A DNA stretch of 64,000 nt. It comes from Pandoraea oxalativorans. GTDB taxonomy: Bacteria > Pseudomonadota > Gammaproteobacteria > Burkholderiales > Burkholderiaceae. The translations under genes were made by a program, and so were the position numbers. The notes below the pieces were generated by a model. That model did no database searches, had not been told where the DNA came from, and worked only from the letters and a program-made list of their open reading frames with translations. Position 1 is the first letter of the stretch; the number at the start of each line of letters is the position of its first letter. Positions 45,654 to 59,782 of the stretch are shown piece after piece. Location of the stretch: assembly GCF_000972785.3 (NCBI RefSeq), contig NZ_CP011253.3:5208001-5272000 (forward strand), read 5' to 3'.

Positions 45654-48600
45654 TTACAGCACCCTCGGCTTCTTCCGCTTTCTTTGCTCGTCGCCGGGCA
45701 GGTAATCGGGATCGTCTTCGTCGTCCTCGATATCCGACACGTTATCCCGGTCCGACGCCTCTTCGTCCGACGCGCCCTGCTCTTCGATCTCGTCGAAGCG
45801 TCGCTTCCGGTTAAGACTGGTCTGAATCCTATTCGATATCGCAATCGTCACGCGATGCTGAAGTGCCACCGCGTCGGCATAGCGCTTGGGCTTTGTCGAC
45901 GGCGTCGCGCGCACCCGCTTCTTCTTGTTCTTCTTGCCCTTCTTCTCTGGCGCCTCTTCCTCCTTCCTGCGCTTCCTGTCGGACGCGACGAAGGCGTCCA
46001 TCTCCAGGCCCAGATCGGGCGGCAGCCATGACGGTCGGTGCGACGCAAACGCCAACATCTCCTGCTCGACCCACAAGTCGTCGTCTTCCACGTCCTGCCG
46101 AGCGCTGAGCGTCTTTTCCTCCTTCTCGACTTCCGATAGGCGTTGCGGCATGGTGCCGCCCGCCAACGTGCCGATGAAGCTGCGAGCACCGCCCATGTCC
46201 GTCACGGGCGTGGGACTCGGCAACCAGTCGTCTTCCTCCTCTTCTTCCGGCTGATAGCTGGCGAACTGGTTTTCCCAATCCGCGCGCGACGTGGTCTGGT
46301 CCTTGTCCTGATCGAACAACCGAAGCGGCCTGTCGCCATATCCCGCACGACGAAGAATCAGATATGCATACGCGCGACTCACGCGCCCGTTGGTATCGTG
46401 CAGCGGATGCAGCACACTGATCTGCTGCTGAACACGCGCTGCCAGCCGGGCGATGTCGTTTTCCTTTTCCTTCGCCGGATCGATCCGGCGAGGTCCTTTG
46501 GGTTTGGGTTTAGGTTTCGAAGCAAGAATGTCGTCGAACTCGCGCTTGCTCCGCGCAAGCAGCTCGCCGAGTGCCGATGCCTTGTCTTCTTGCTGGTAAC
46601 TCACATTGAACAGGCCTTTGTTGCCTCTACCCTTTACGCTCGTCACCGAGAGACCGTGTCCGGCCAGCGTCTTCTTCTCCGGCGACGTCAGTCTCACCGG
46701 TGCGCCCCAGAATGACGGCTCGTCGTCCTGCGTGATGAACTCGACTTCGCTGCGGGTCTCGCCTGCCAGGCGCGCGGCCACCGTACGGAATCCGTCGATC
46801 GACCAGATATCGATGCCATTGTCGGTAATGACGTCGTGCCATGCCTGCGCAGTCTTCTTCCCGTACGGGAACGCAAAGCTGGCGTCGCGCTGCCCCTCCA
46901 CGGAGCCGCCCGTGCTGTTGGAGATGAACCACGACTGCGTGCGCTGATCGAGGTCCACGTCACCGAGCCGTGTCAGCCACCGGTCGTTGCTGTTGAGCAG
47001 CGCTTCCTGACTTTGCTTGACGGCATCGATCTGCGATGTCGACTCGCCTTGCTCGACCATCGTCACGAGCCGCGTGACGCCCGCGCCGTAGTTGCCCTCC
47101 TCAACGGTGAGCACCTTGAACGTCGCACTCGCCCGGAAGACGACCTCCCGTTGCCCGTGCCCGATATCCGGTGCGACGGGGCTGATCGGAATGCCGTTCA
47201 TGCCCTTGGCGTAAATACGATAGCGATCCATCCGGTCGCCTTTCTTCTTCATGCCGCCCTTCGAGAACGCGACCGTGCCGCCAGCGGATTCGCTTGCGCT
47301 CAGCGGCGTTCCCTGACTGAACAGCCTGCCCGGCTGGAGCGAATCGTTTCTCGGATAGGCGGCGTAAAGGGTGCCTTCGATGGGCGCAATCCGTGCGAGC
47401 GTCGAATCCAGCAACGCGATGTCGTCGCCTGCGTGTCCCGAGTCGTGGCTCTTAGCCGAGAGACCGATGTCCATGCCCACATTGTTCTTCTGCACCCCGG
47501 TAGCTGGCGACGCCCACTTGGTGAGAACGTCCAGCGCATTCCTGTCGCGCCGCGCATCCAGATGCCTGTAAAGCTGGTCGCTTCGCTGACGCAGGAACGG
47601 GTGGTCCTCGACCAACTCGCGCCTTTCGGTCCAGTCGATGGACGACACCTGACTGAATTTCGGCGGTTTGTACGGGTCGGCATCGAGTGCCTTCCCGCTT
47701 CGGATGTCGACGATCGTCTGAAGGTATTCACCGTTATCGGGCAGCCCTGCCTCCGTGCCCACGGCACGGGCGTCCCCCCGCAACGCGGCGAGATGACTGT
47801 AAAGCGCGATGAGGTAGTCGTTCGTGGCGTCCGATGTGTGGGCGACGAGTTTCTTCAGCTCGCGCATCAGCAATTTCGGATTGTTCCGGTTGAGCAGTAG
47901 CACGCCCTTCTGTTCCGGCTCCAGGTTGTCCCACGTCGTGAAGTCGACAGTGGACAAATGCTCCTCGAATTCACCGGGTTCCTCAGGGTTCCAGGGCTGC
48001 TGCGCCTGGGCCGACTCCTCTTTCGCGGGTGGAAAAATCGTCTGATAGTGGCTGCTGATGGCAGCTTGATGTTTGCCGACGTCAAAGCGCGACGTCATCG
48101 GAATGGCGCGGGCCGCCTCATCGAGCAGACCGACGTCGTTCTCAGGGTATTGCGGCAGAACGGGCGCTTTGGCCCCCCGGCGTCTCGGTGGCTTGGGCTG
48201 GAACGGCGCCAGCATGGCCCAGGCCAGTTCGATGTTGTCCGGCAATGTGACGTGCTCTGCGGATTTTTCCGCCGCGATCCACGTCCGCCGAATCTGGTCG
48301 AACGACAGGTGGCTGACGTGCATGAGCTTCGTCAGATACGCGTCCTTGGTGTACTGCCGCTCGACGTCGGCCGAGAAGTCGATGACACGCTGGATGGGGG
48401 CCGATGACGACGGCGTTGCGGTGGGTGGCGGCGGTGACGCCAGCGCTTGCTGCTGGGCCACCGCGCGGGTGCGCGGACTGGCGTCGATGGTGGTGCGCAA
48501 CTGCGCGTGGGCACGGCTGGTCGGGCGATTATCGACGAGCGCGGGCGTGGAGGCGGATACAGCGGATATAGCGGATATGGCGGATATGGCGGATGCATCA

Positions 48601-48668
48601 CCGACGACCCGCACGCCCTCCTGGCGCGCACTCACCGCTTGCCTTCGTGCCTTCGCCCCCTCGCTCAT
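45654..48668 (-). CDS. large putative effector with ADP-ribosyltransferase-like and Fic-like motifs
   Basis: A 1004-residue protein. Residues 26-40 are an SAI repeat. Residues 46-95 (VDNRPTSRAHAQLRTTIDAS, then PRTRAVAQQQ and APIQRV) resemble leaders of cargo linked to extracellular contractile injection systems. Residues 432-520 look like an ADP-ribosyltransferase: GTLYAAYPRND, a TPLSASES serine motif, then RYRIYAKGMNGIPIS and GHGQREVVFRASATFKV with Gln506-x-Glu508 (QxE). Residues 754-765 are HPLHDTNGRVSR, close to the Fic motif HxFx(D/E)GNGRxxR, followed by AYAYLILRRAGY. The C-terminus has basic clusters (KKGKKNKKKRVR near 910; RKRKKPRVL at the end) flanking acidic tracts. No secretion-system gene is nearby, so delivery is inferred. 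Confidence 0.75.
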   Translation of the reverse strand: MSEGAKARRQAVSARQEGVRVVGDASAISAISAISAVSASTPALVDNRPTSRAHAQLRTTIDASPRTRAVAQQQALASPPPPTATPSSSAPIQRVIDFSADVERQYTKDAYLTKLMHVSHLSFDQIRRTWIAAEKSAEHVTLPDNIELAWAMLAPFQPKPPRRRGAKAPVLPQYPENDVGLLDEAARAIPMTSRFDVGKHQAAISSHYQTIFPPAKEESAQAQQPWNPEEPGEFEEHLSTVDFTTWDNLEPEQKGVLLLNRNNPKLLMRELKKLVAHTSDATNDYLIALYSHLAALRGDARAVGTEAGLPDNGEYLQTIVDIRSGKALDADPYKPPKFSQVSSIDWTERRELVEDHPFLRQRSDQLYRHLDARRDRNALDVLTKWASPATGVQKNNVGMDIGLSAKSHDSGHAGDDIALLDSTLARIAPIEGTLYAAYPRNDSLQPGRLFSQGTPLSASESAGGTVAFSKGGMKKKGDRMDRYRIYAKGMNGIPISPVAPDIGHGQREVVFRASATFKVLTVEEGNYGAGVTRLVTMVEQGESTSQIDAVKQSQEALLNSNDRWLTRLGDVDLDQRTQSWFISNSTGGSVEGQRDASFAFPYGKKTAQAWHDVITDNGIDIWSIDGFRTVAARLAGETRSEVEFITQDDEPSFWGAPVRLTSPEKKTLAGHGLSVTSVKGRGNKGLFNVSYQQEDKASALGELLARSKREFDDILASKPKPKPKGPRRIDPAKEKENDIARLAARVQQQISVLHPLHDTNGRVSRAYAYLILRRAGYGDRPLRLFDQDKDQTTSRADWENQFASYQPEEEEEDDWLPSPTPVTDMGGARSFIGTLAGGTMPQRLSEVEKEEKTLSARQDVEDDDLWVEQEMLAFASHRPSWLPPDLGLEMDAFVASDRKRRKEEEAPEKKGKKNKKKRVRATPSTKPKRYADAVALQHRVTIAISNRIQTSLNRKRRFDEIEEQGASDEEASDRDNVSDIEDDEDDPDYLPGDEQRKRKKPRVL
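48553..48597 (-). repeat. five 9-bp in-frame tandem repeats
   Basis: GCGGATACA, GCGGATATA, GCGGATATG (twice) and GCGGATGCA run head to tail and encode the SAI-type tripeptide repeat (residues 26-40) of the effector. Copy-number change would keep the frame. Confidence 0.85.
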
Positions 48669-48797
48669 CGCTGCCCCGTGTCATTCGTGCATTTATCGAA
48701 CAACGTCTTCTGTGCTGCGCGTGCCTTCGTCATGCGGCTCGCCCTTTTAACGGGGCGAGCGGGACTGCTCGGTGCTTGCTGCGTGCCTATTTCCTAC

Positions 48798-50222
48798 TTA
48801 CTTCGTGCGGCCGTAGTCGTCCTGGAATCGGACGATATCGTCTTCGCCCAGATACGCGCCGGACTGCACTTCGATCAGTTCGAGCGGCACGCGGCCGGGG
48901 TTTTCCAGACGGTGTGTCGTGCCCAGCGGAATGTACGTCGACTGGTTTTCGGTCAACAGCGTCGTCGTGTCGCCGTTCACCACACGCGCCGTGCCCTTCA
49001 CCACGATCCAGTGCTCGGAGCGGTGGAAGTGCATCTGCAGGCTCAGCGAAGCGCCCGGCTTCACGACGATCTTCTTCACCTGGAAGCGGTCGCCCACGCA
49101 AATGCCTTCGTAGTCGCCCCACGGCCGAAACACGCGCTGATGGAATACCGACTCCGAGCGGCCTTCGGCGATCAGTGTCTCGACCACGCGCTTGACGTCC
49201 TGCACGTGATCCTTCGACGTGACCAGCACGACATCCGGCGTTTCCACGATCACAAGATTCTCGACACCGATGGCCGCGACCATGCGGCTCTCGCCACGCA
49301 CATAGCTGTTCTTCACACCATGCGTCACGACATCGCCGATCAGGCTGTTGCCGTTCTCGTCACGCTCGGCAATCTCCGCGACCGCCGACCACGAACCGAT
49401 GTCGTTCCATCCCAGACCGTCGGCATCGACCACGGCGGCGCGCCGGGCCTTCTCCATGACGGCGTAGTCGATGGAATCCGACGGGCAGGCTTCGAGGCTC
49501 GCCTTGTCCAGACGGAAGAAGTCGATATCCACCGCGCCCTGCTCCACTGCCGCCCTCACCTGCTTGAGCATCGCCGGGGCGAGGCGTTCGAGTTCGTCGA
49601 GATAGGCCGACGCCTTGAACATGAACATGCCACTGTTCCAGTAGCAGTCACCAGCGGCGATGAGTGCCGCGGCCTTGTCGGCGTCCGGCTTCTCGACGAA
49701 CTGGTCGATGTTGAACCCGCTCGCGCACACTTGCGTGGCTGCGCCGCGGCGAATGTAACCGTAGCCGGTATGGGCGGACGTCGGCGGAATGCCGAAGGTG
49801 ACGAGATAGCCGTCGTCGGCCAGCGTTCTGGCCGCGCGCACCGCTTCGAGGAACCTGGCCTCGTTGGCGATGGCGTGATCGGAAGGCAGCACGAGCAGCG
49901 TGGCGTCGGCGTCCTGGCGCAGGGCAACCAGCGCCGCCGCCGCGACCGCAGGTGCGGTGTTGCGTGCCACGGGTTCGAGCACGATAGCGCCGGCCGTCGT
50001 GTCGATCGCGCGCAACTGCTCGGCCACGAGGAATCGCTGTTCGTTGTTGGAGATGATCAGCGGTGCGGCCACGCCGTCGAGCGCACCGACCCGCTTGACC
50101 GTCTGCTGGAGCAATGTGTCCGAACCGGCGAGCGCGAGATATTGCTTTGGATAGCTGGCTCGCGACAAAGGCCACAAACGTGTACCACTACCGCCGCACA
50201 GAATTACAGGAGTTATCGCCAT
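48798..50222 (-). CDS. manC: mannose-1-phosphate guanylyltransferase / mannose-6-phosphate isomerase
   Basis: A bifunctional type II PMI-GMP enzyme of 474 residues. The N-terminal nucleotidyltransferase domain starts MAITPVILCGGSGTRLWPLS with RASYPKQYLAL, and FVEKPDADKAAALI follows further on. The C-terminal cupin has LSLQMHFHRSEHWIVVKGTA and then the metal-binding segment of PMI. It makes GDP-mannose from mannose-1-phosphate for polysaccharide synthesis. It stands alone here; no glycosyltransferase or other GDP-mannose gene is in the window. A CTCGCCC/GGGCGAG hairpin (48739-48759) lies downstream, without a U-run. Confidence 0.92.
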   Translation of the reverse strand: MAITPVILCGGSGTRLWPLSRASYPKQYLALAGSDTLLQQTVKRVGALDGVAAPLIISNNEQRFLVAEQLRAIDTTAGAIVLEPVARNTAPAVAAAALVALRQDADATLLVLPSDHAIANEARFLEAVRAARTLADDGYLVTFGIPPTSAHTGYGYIRRGAATQVCASGFNIDQFVEKPDADKAAALIAAGDCYWNSGMFMFKASAYLDELERLAPAMLKQVRAAVEQGAVDIDFFRLDKASLEACPSDSIDYAVMEKARRAAVVDADGLGWNDIGSWSAVAEIAERDENGNSLIGDVVTHGVKNSYVRGESRMVAAIGVENLVIVETPDVVLVTSKDHVQDVKRVVETLIAEGRSESVFHQRVFRPWGDYEGICVGDRFQVKKIVVKPGASLSLQMHFHRSEHWIVVKGTARVVNGDTTTLLTENQSTYIPLGTTHRLENPGRVPLELIEVQSGAYLGEDDIVRFQDDYGRTK

Positions 50223-50268
50223 ATTCCGGTTCGTAGAAAGTTACGCCACATCGCTTGGGGAAGCGAAA

Positions 50269-50274
50269 ATTATA
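50269..50274 (-). promoter_or_regulatory. -10 element upstream of manC
   Basis: Minus strand TATAAT, 47 bp upstream of the manC ATG; the -35 region is poor (GTTTTA at 17 bp). Confidence 0.5.
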
Positions 50275-50364
50275 TCGTCATTTCAAACACTTAAAACGAC
50301 ATTGCGATGACGGAAGTTTGCCTCGGATCGACGTCGGGGGCACGTTTTACCGTCGCGCAAAAGA

Positions 50365-50394
50365 AAAGCGGCACCCCGCAAAGGGTGCCGCTTT
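50365..50394 (-). terminator. terminator after rpoC
   Basis: Perfect 12-bp arms AAAGCGGCACCC (50365-50376) and GGGTGCCGCTTT (50383-50394), 6-nt loop, followed on the minus strand by TCTTTTGCG. It lies 77 bp after the rpoC stop and isolates manC from rpoBC. Confidence 0.88.
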
Positions 50395-50471
50395 CATACA
50401 GCGATACAGAGCGATACAGCGCAGTGCCAGATCGGCGGTGCCGGCTTGCGCCAGCGCCGCCCGCGTCCGGC

Positions 50472-53400
50472 TTACTCTGCCGTCGGCTCTTCCACCGAAG
50501 TGGGGATCGGGGCAAACGCCTCTTCCAGAGCGATCTGGTCGTGACGCTCGCGATCCGACGATTCGCGGGCCTTGCGGGCCTTGTGATACGCCAGACCCGT
50601 ACCTGCCGGGATCAGACGGCCAACGATGACGTTTTCCTTCAAGCCACGCAGGTCGTCCTTCTTGCCCATGATGGCGGCTTCGGTCAGCACGCGCGTCGTT
50701 TCCTGGAACGATGCAGCCGAGATGAACGAATCCGTCGACAGCGACGCCTTCGTAATACCCAGCAGCACATTCTCGTACTGCGCCGGACGCTTGTCCGCGG
50801 CGTTCATGGCGTCGTTCTCGTAGAGCATGTCCGAACGCTCGACCTGTTCGCCGATGATGAAGCGCGTATCGCCGTTGTCGGTGATCTGCACACGACGCAG
50901 CATCTGGCGAACGATCACCTCGATGTGCTTGTCGTTAATCTTCACACCCTGCAAGCGGTACACGTCCTGCACTTCATCGACGATGTAGCGCGACAGCGCT
51001 TCGATACCCTGCAGACGCAGGATGTCGTGCGGGTCGGCCGGGCCGTCCACGATCATTTCGCCCTTGTTCACCACCTGACCGTCGTGCACCAGCACCTGCT
51101 TTTCCTTCGGAATCAGGAATTCGTGCTGGTTGCCGTCCAGATCGGTAATGACCAGACGCTGCTTGCCCTTCGTGTCCTTACCGAACGACGTCGTACCCGT
51201 GACTTCGGCCAGAATGCCGGCGTCCTTCGGTGCACGTGCTTCGAACAGTTCGGCCACGCGCGGCAGACCCCCGGTAATGTCGCGCGTCTTCTGCGCTTCA
51301 GTCGGGATACGTGCGAGCACTTCGCCCACCGGCACTTGCTGACCATCCTTGATGGTGATCAGTGCGCCGACCTGGAAGCCGATCGTCACCGGGTGATCCG
51401 TACCCGGGATCTTCACTTCCACGCCGTTCTCGTCGAGCAGCTTGACCTGCGGACGCACGTTCTTCGACGCCGGACCACGACGCTTCGGATCGATCACGAC
51501 CAGCGTGGACAGACCCGTCACATCGTCGATCTGCTTGGCAACCGTGACACCTTCCTCGACGTTCTCGAACTTGGCGAAACCGCCGTGCTCGGTAATGATC
51601 GGGCGCGTCAGCGGATCCCACGTCGCCAGTTGGGCACCGGCCTTGACCTGTGCGCCATCCAGTTGCAGCAGCGTGGCGCCGTACGGCACCTTGTGACGCT
51701 CGCGCTCACGACCGTGATCGTCCGTGATCAGGACTTCACCCGAACGCGAGATCGCGATCTGCTCGCCGCGGCCGTTCGTCACGTAACGCATGGTCGCCGT
51801 GAAGCGGACCGTACCGTTCGACTTGGCTTCGATCGACGAGGCCACTGCTGCACGCGACGCCGCACCACCGATGTGGAACGTACGCATCGTCAGCTGCGTG
51901 CCCGGTTCACCGATCGACTGTGCTGCGATCACGCCGACGGCTTCGCCGACGTTCACACGCGTACCACGGCCCAGATCGCGGCCATAGCAAGCTGCGCACA
52001 GACCGAAACGCGTATCGCAGGTCAGCGGCGTGCGCACGCGCACTTCGTCGACACCCAGCGACTCGATCATTTCGACAACGTCTTCGTCGAGCAGCGTGCC
52101 GGCTTCGAACACCGTTTCTTGCGTTTCCGGATTCACGACGTCGGCCACAGCCACACGACCCAGGATACGGTCACGCAGGGCTTCGACCACTTCACCGCCC
52201 TCGACCAGCGCCTTCATCGCCACGCCGTTGCTCGTGCCGCAATCGTCTTCGACCACGACCAGATCCTGCGTCACGTCGACCAGACGACGCGTCAGGTAAC
52301 CCGAGTTTGCCGTCTTCAGTGCCGTATCGGCCAGACCCTTACGTGCACCGTGGGTCGAGATGAAGTACTGCAACACGTTCAGGCCTTCGCGGAAGTTCGC
52401 GGTAATCGGCGTCTCGATAATCGAGCCGTCCGGCTTGGCCATCAGGCCACGCATACCGGCGAGCTGGCGAATCTGGGCGCTCGAACCGCGAGCACCGGAG
52501 TCGGCCATCATGTAGATCGAGTTGAACGACTCCTGATCCACGACGTTGCCATCGCGGTCGGTGGTCTTTTCCTTCGAGAGCTGCTCCATCATCGCCTTAC
52601 CCACGGCGTCACCGGTAGCACCCCAAATGTCCACGACGTTGTTGTAACGCTCTTGCGCCGTGACCAGACCCGACATGTACTGACGGTCGTATTCCTTGAC
52701 CTTCTTCGACGCTTCGCCGATCAGCTCTTCCTTCTTCGTCGGCACGAGCATGTCGTCGACGCAGATCGAGATACCGGCACGCGTAGCGAGCTTGAAGCCC
52801 GACTGCATCAGCTTGTCGACGAAGATCACCGTCTCGCGCAGACCGCAACGGCGGAATGCCGTGTTGATCAGCTTCGAGATTTCCTTCTTCTTGAGCGACT
52901 TGTTCAGCACCGAGAACGGCAGGCCCGGCGGCAGAATTTCCGACAGGATCGCGCGGCCGACGGTCGTCGGGTACAGCGTGATCTTCGGCGTCTTCTCGCC
53001 CGTTTCCGCGTCGACCGTGTACTCCGTGATACGCACGTTCACGCGCGAAGCCAATTCGACTTCCTTGTTGTCGTACGCACGCAGCACTTCGGACACGTCG
53101 ATGAACGACAGGCCTTCGCCCTTTCCATTGATCTTGTCGCGCGTCGCGTAGTACAGACCCAGCACGATATCCTGCGACGGCACGATCGACGGATCGCCGT
53201 TAGCCGGGAACAACACGTTGTTCGAGGCCAGCATCAGGGTACGCGCTTCCATCTGCGCTTCGAGCGACAGCGGCACGTGAACAGCCATCTGGTCACCGTC
53301 GAAGTCGGCGTTGAACGCCGCGCAAACCAGCGGGTGAAGCTGAATTGCCTTGCCTTCGATCAGCACCGGCTCGAACGCCTGAATACCCAGGCGGTGCAGC

Positions 53401-54683
53401 GTCGGTGCGCGGTTCAGCATGATCGGATGTTCGCGGATCACCTCTTCGAGGATGTCCCACACCACCGCCGTCTGGTTCTCGACTTCCTTCTTCGCGGCCT
53501 TGATGGTCGTGGCCACGCCCATCACTTCCAGCTTGTGGAAGATGAACGGCTTGAAGAGTTCGAGCGCCATCAGCTTCGGCAGACCGCACTGATGCAGCTT
53601 GAGCGTCGGGCCCACGGTAATCACCGAACGGCCCGAGTAGTCGACGCGCTTACCCAGCAGGTTCTGACGGAAACGACCGCTCTTGCCCTTGATCATGTCG
53701 GCCAGCGACTTGAGCGGGCGCTTGTTCGCACCGGTCATCGCCTTACCGCGACGACCGTTGTCGAGCAGCGAGTCCACGGACTCTTGCAGCATGCGCTTTT
53801 CGTTGCGCACGATGATGTCCGGGGCCTTGAGCTCGAGCAGACGCTTCAGACGGTTGTTACGGTTGATGACGCGGCGATACAGATCGTTCAGGTCCGAGGT
53901 CGCGAAGCGGCCACCGTCGAGCGGCACCAGCGGGCGCAGTTCGGGCGGGAGCACCGGCAGGACTTCGAGCACCATCCACTCGGGCTTGATGCCCGAGCGC
54001 TGGAATGCCTCGAGAACCTTCAGGCGCTTGGCGTACTTCTTGATCTTGGCTTCCGAGCCCGTGGCTTGCAGCTCGGCGCGCAGATGCTCGACCTGTGCGT
54101 CGATGTCGATCGAGCGCAGCAGTTCGCGCACGCCTTCCGCACCCATCTCGGCACGGAATTCGTCGCCGTATTCCTCGACCTTGTTGTAGTAATCCTCCTC
54201 GGTCATGATCTGGCAACGCTTGAGCGGCGTCATGCCCGGTTCGAGCACCACGTACGCTTCGAAGTACAGCACGCGTTCGATGTCGCGCAGCGTCATGTCG
54301 AGCACCATGCCCAGACGCGACGGGAGCGACTTCAGGAACCAGATGTGTGCGACCGGCGAAGCCAGTTCGATGTGGCCCATGCGCTCACGGCGCACCTTGG
54401 CCAGCGTCACTTCAACGCCGCACTTCTCGCAGATCACGCCACGGTGCTTCAGGCGCTTGTACTTGCCGCAAAGGCACTCGTAGTCCTTGATCGGACCGAA
54501 GATCTTGGCGCAGAACAGACCGTCGCGCTCGGGCTTGAAGGTCCGGTAGTTGATCGTCTCCGGCTTCTTCACTTCACCGAACGACCACGAGCGGATCTTG
54601 TCCGGCGAAGCCAGACCGATCTTGATCGCGTCGAACTGTTCGTCCTGCTGGACTTGCTTGAATAGATCGAGCAAAGCTTTCAT
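50472..54683 (-). CDS. rpoC: DNA-directed RNA polymerase subunit beta'
   Basis: The beta' subunit carries half of the active centre. The 1403-residue protein starts [20 protein letters not shown], has the zinc-binding [20 protein letters not shown] region, the catalytic [12 protein letters not shown] with three aspartates (coded near 53281-53316), and the trigger-loop region [14 protein letters not shown]. Length and motifs are normal. It lies 26 bp after rpoB and ends before a strong terminator, so the rpo transcript stops before manC. The long open frame on the opposite strand is a codon-bias shadow. Confidence 0.98.
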   Translation of the reverse strand: MKALLDLFKQVQQDEQFDAIKIGLASPDKIRSWSFGEVKKPETINYRTFKPERDGLFCAKIFGPIKDYECLCGKYKRLKHRGVICEKCGVEVTLAKVRRERMGHIELASPVAHIWFLKSLPSRLGMVLDMTLRDIERVLYFEAYVVLEPGMTPLKRCQIMTEEDYYNKVEEYGDEFRAEMGAEGVRELLRSIDIDAQVEHLRAELQATGSEAKIKKYAKRLKVLEAFQRSGIKPEWMVLEVLPVLPPELRPLVPLDGGRFATSDLNDLYRRVINRNNRLKRLLELKAPDIIVRNEKRMLQESVDSLLDNGRRGKAMTGANKRPLKSLADMIKGKSGRFRQNLLGKRVDYSGRSVITVGPTLKLHQCGLPKLMALELFKPFIFHKLEVMGVATTIKAAKKEVENQTAVVWDILEEVIREHPIMLNRAPTLHRLGIQAFEPVLIEGKAIQLHPLVCAAFNADFDGDQMAVHVPLSLEAQMEARTLMLASNNVLFPANGDPSIVPSQDIVLGLYYATRDKINGKGEGLSFIDVSEVLRAYDNKEVELASRVNVRITEYTVDAETGEKTPKITLYPTTVGRAILSEILPPGLPFSVLNKSLKKKEISKLINTAFRRCGLRETVIFVDKLMQSGFKLATRAGISICVDDMLVPTKKEELIGEASKKVKEYDRQYMSGLVTAQERYNNVVDIWGATGDAVGKAMMEQLSKEKTTDRDGNVVDQESFNSIYMMADSGARGSSAQIRQLAGMRGLMAKPDGSIIETPITANFREGLNVLQYFISTHGARKGLADTALKTANSGYLTRRLVDVTQDLVVVEDDCGTSNGVAMKALVEGGEVVEALRDRILGRVAVADVVNPETQETVFEAGTLLDEDVVEMIESLGVDEVRVRTPLTCDTRFGLCAACYGRDLGRGTRVNVGEAVGVIAAQSIGEPGTQLTMRTFHIGGAASRAAVASSIEAKSNGTVRFTATMRYVTNGRGEQIAISRSGEVLITDDHGRERERHKVPYGATLLQLDGAQVKAGAQLATWDPLTRPIITEHGGFAKFENVEEGVTVAKQIDDVTGLSTLVVIDPKRRGPASKNVRPQVKLLDENGVEVKIPGTDHPVTIGFQVGALITIKDGQQVPVGEVLARIPTEAQKTRDITGGLPRVAELFEARAPKDAGILAEVTGTTSFGKDTKGKQRLVITDLDGNQHEFLIPKEKQVLVHDGQVVNKGEMIVDGPADPHDILRLQGIEALSRYIVDEVQDVYRLQGVKINDKHIEVIVRQMLRRVQITDNGDTRFIIGEQVERSDMLYENDAMNAADKRPAQYENVLLGITKASLSTDSFISAASFQETTRVLTEAAIMGKKDDLRGLKENVIVGRLIPAGTGLAYHKARKARESSDRERHDQIALEEAFAPIPTSVEEPTAE

Positions 54684-54709
54684 TGCTTTCTCCTGTTGCC
54701 TGAACGCGA

Positions 54710-58816
<4,107 letters not shown>

Positions 58817-59293
58817 TACGATCTCCGAATCACTACGCTGACGACGACGGCAGGCATCGCCAACGGGTGTTCATCGACTGAGACCAGACGTCCCCCACGG
58901 CGGGCTTGCCGCGGAGCAACGAGCTTGGTGGTTGGCCGCTACCAACCGCTGGCTGACGGCGACGGATGCCTGTGTTGCCCGTCGCCCGACCAAACTTGCC
59001 TTCTGCAGTCGCTTCAGAAGACAAAGAGAAAACCGTCACGGGCCGATGCCTGACGCATCGAATACGCTTCCCGTCGCGATTTTTTCTTTGGCCTCTCGCT
59101 CACTTCCCCAACGCGGCACGTCGGCCGCTATCGCATGTCTCTGAACTCGTCTCGCCGGGTAAACACCCGTTTGAAACCGTACGAGTCACACGTGGCACAG
59201 CGAAATCACTTCATTTTCAAACACTTGGCTCGACTTCAAGCCCGCTTTCGAATTTGGAATCCCGGTTTTGGGATTTGCATCTCCTGAAAGCAC
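58817..59293 (-). promoter_or_regulatory. structured rplL-rpoB intergenic leader
   Basis: No gene is visible in this stretch. It holds several hairpins, including GGCGACGG/CCGTCGCC (near 58958-58986) and GGTTGG/CCAACC (near 58930-58948). No convincing promoter was found. It is the expected place for the attenuator and RNA-processing site known between rplL and rpoB in E. coli; an RNase III role here is an inference. Confidence 0.45.
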
Positions 59294-59325
59294 AAAAAGG
59301 CTGACGACATTTCGTCGCCAGCCTT
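59294..59325 (-). terminator. attenuator between rplL and rpoB
   Basis: Minus strand AAGGCTGGCGAC, a 5-nt loop, GTCGTCAGCCTT and TTTTTG. One pair is G-U; the rest are standard. Placed 20 bp after the rplL stop, it would allow partial read-through to rpoB, lowering polymerase relative to L7/L12 output. Confidence 0.85.
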
Positions 59326-59344
59326 CCCTACGCGCAGAGTCGAA

Positions 59345-59722
59345 TTACTTAACTTCGACCTTGGCGCCGGCTTCTTCCAGCTTCTTCTTGGCTTCGTCAG
59401 CAGCAGCCTTGTCGACGCCTTCCTTGACAGCCTTCGGAGCGCCATCAACCAGATCCTTGGCTTCCTTCAGGCCCAGGCCGGTGATTTCGCGGACGGCCTT
59501 AATGACGCCGACCTTGTTTGCACCGACTTCTGCCAGGATGACGTTGAATTCGGTTTGCTCTTCAGCAGCTGCAGCAGCACCGCCGCCAGCAGCACCGCCA
59601 GCGACCATCATCGCGGCAGCCGACACGCCAAACTTCTCTTCGAACGCCTTGACCAGGTCGTTCAGTTCCATAACCGACATCGCGCCTACGGCTTCGATGA
59701 TTTCGTCTTTCGTGATTGCCAT
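59345..59722 (-). CDS. rplL: 50S ribosomal protein L7/L12
   Basis: L7/L12 forms the mobile stalk that recruits translation factors. The 125-residue protein has the dimerising N-terminal helices ([20 protein letters not shown]), an alanine/glycine-rich hinge ([20 protein letters not shown]) and the C-terminal domain ([20 protein letters not shown]). It lies 60 bp after rplJ and before the attenuator. Confidence 0.98.
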   Translation of the reverse strand: MAITKDEIIEAVGAMSVMELNDLVKAFEEKFGVSAAAMMVAGGAAGGGAAAAAEEQTEFNVILAEVGANKVGVIKAVREITGLGLKEAKDLVDGAPKAVKEGVDKAAADEAKKKLEEAGAKVEVK

Positions 59723-59782
59723 TTGTAAAACTCCTAGATTGTGTTCGGACCGAAGTCAGCGATCGTGTAACCGGGGAGAGAA

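Noticed and set aside
50307..54665. Plus-strand open frame of 1452 codons
   Set aside because: It is the exact antisense of rpoC; in GC-rich genes with strong codon bias the reverse strand stays open. No ribosome site or family similarity.
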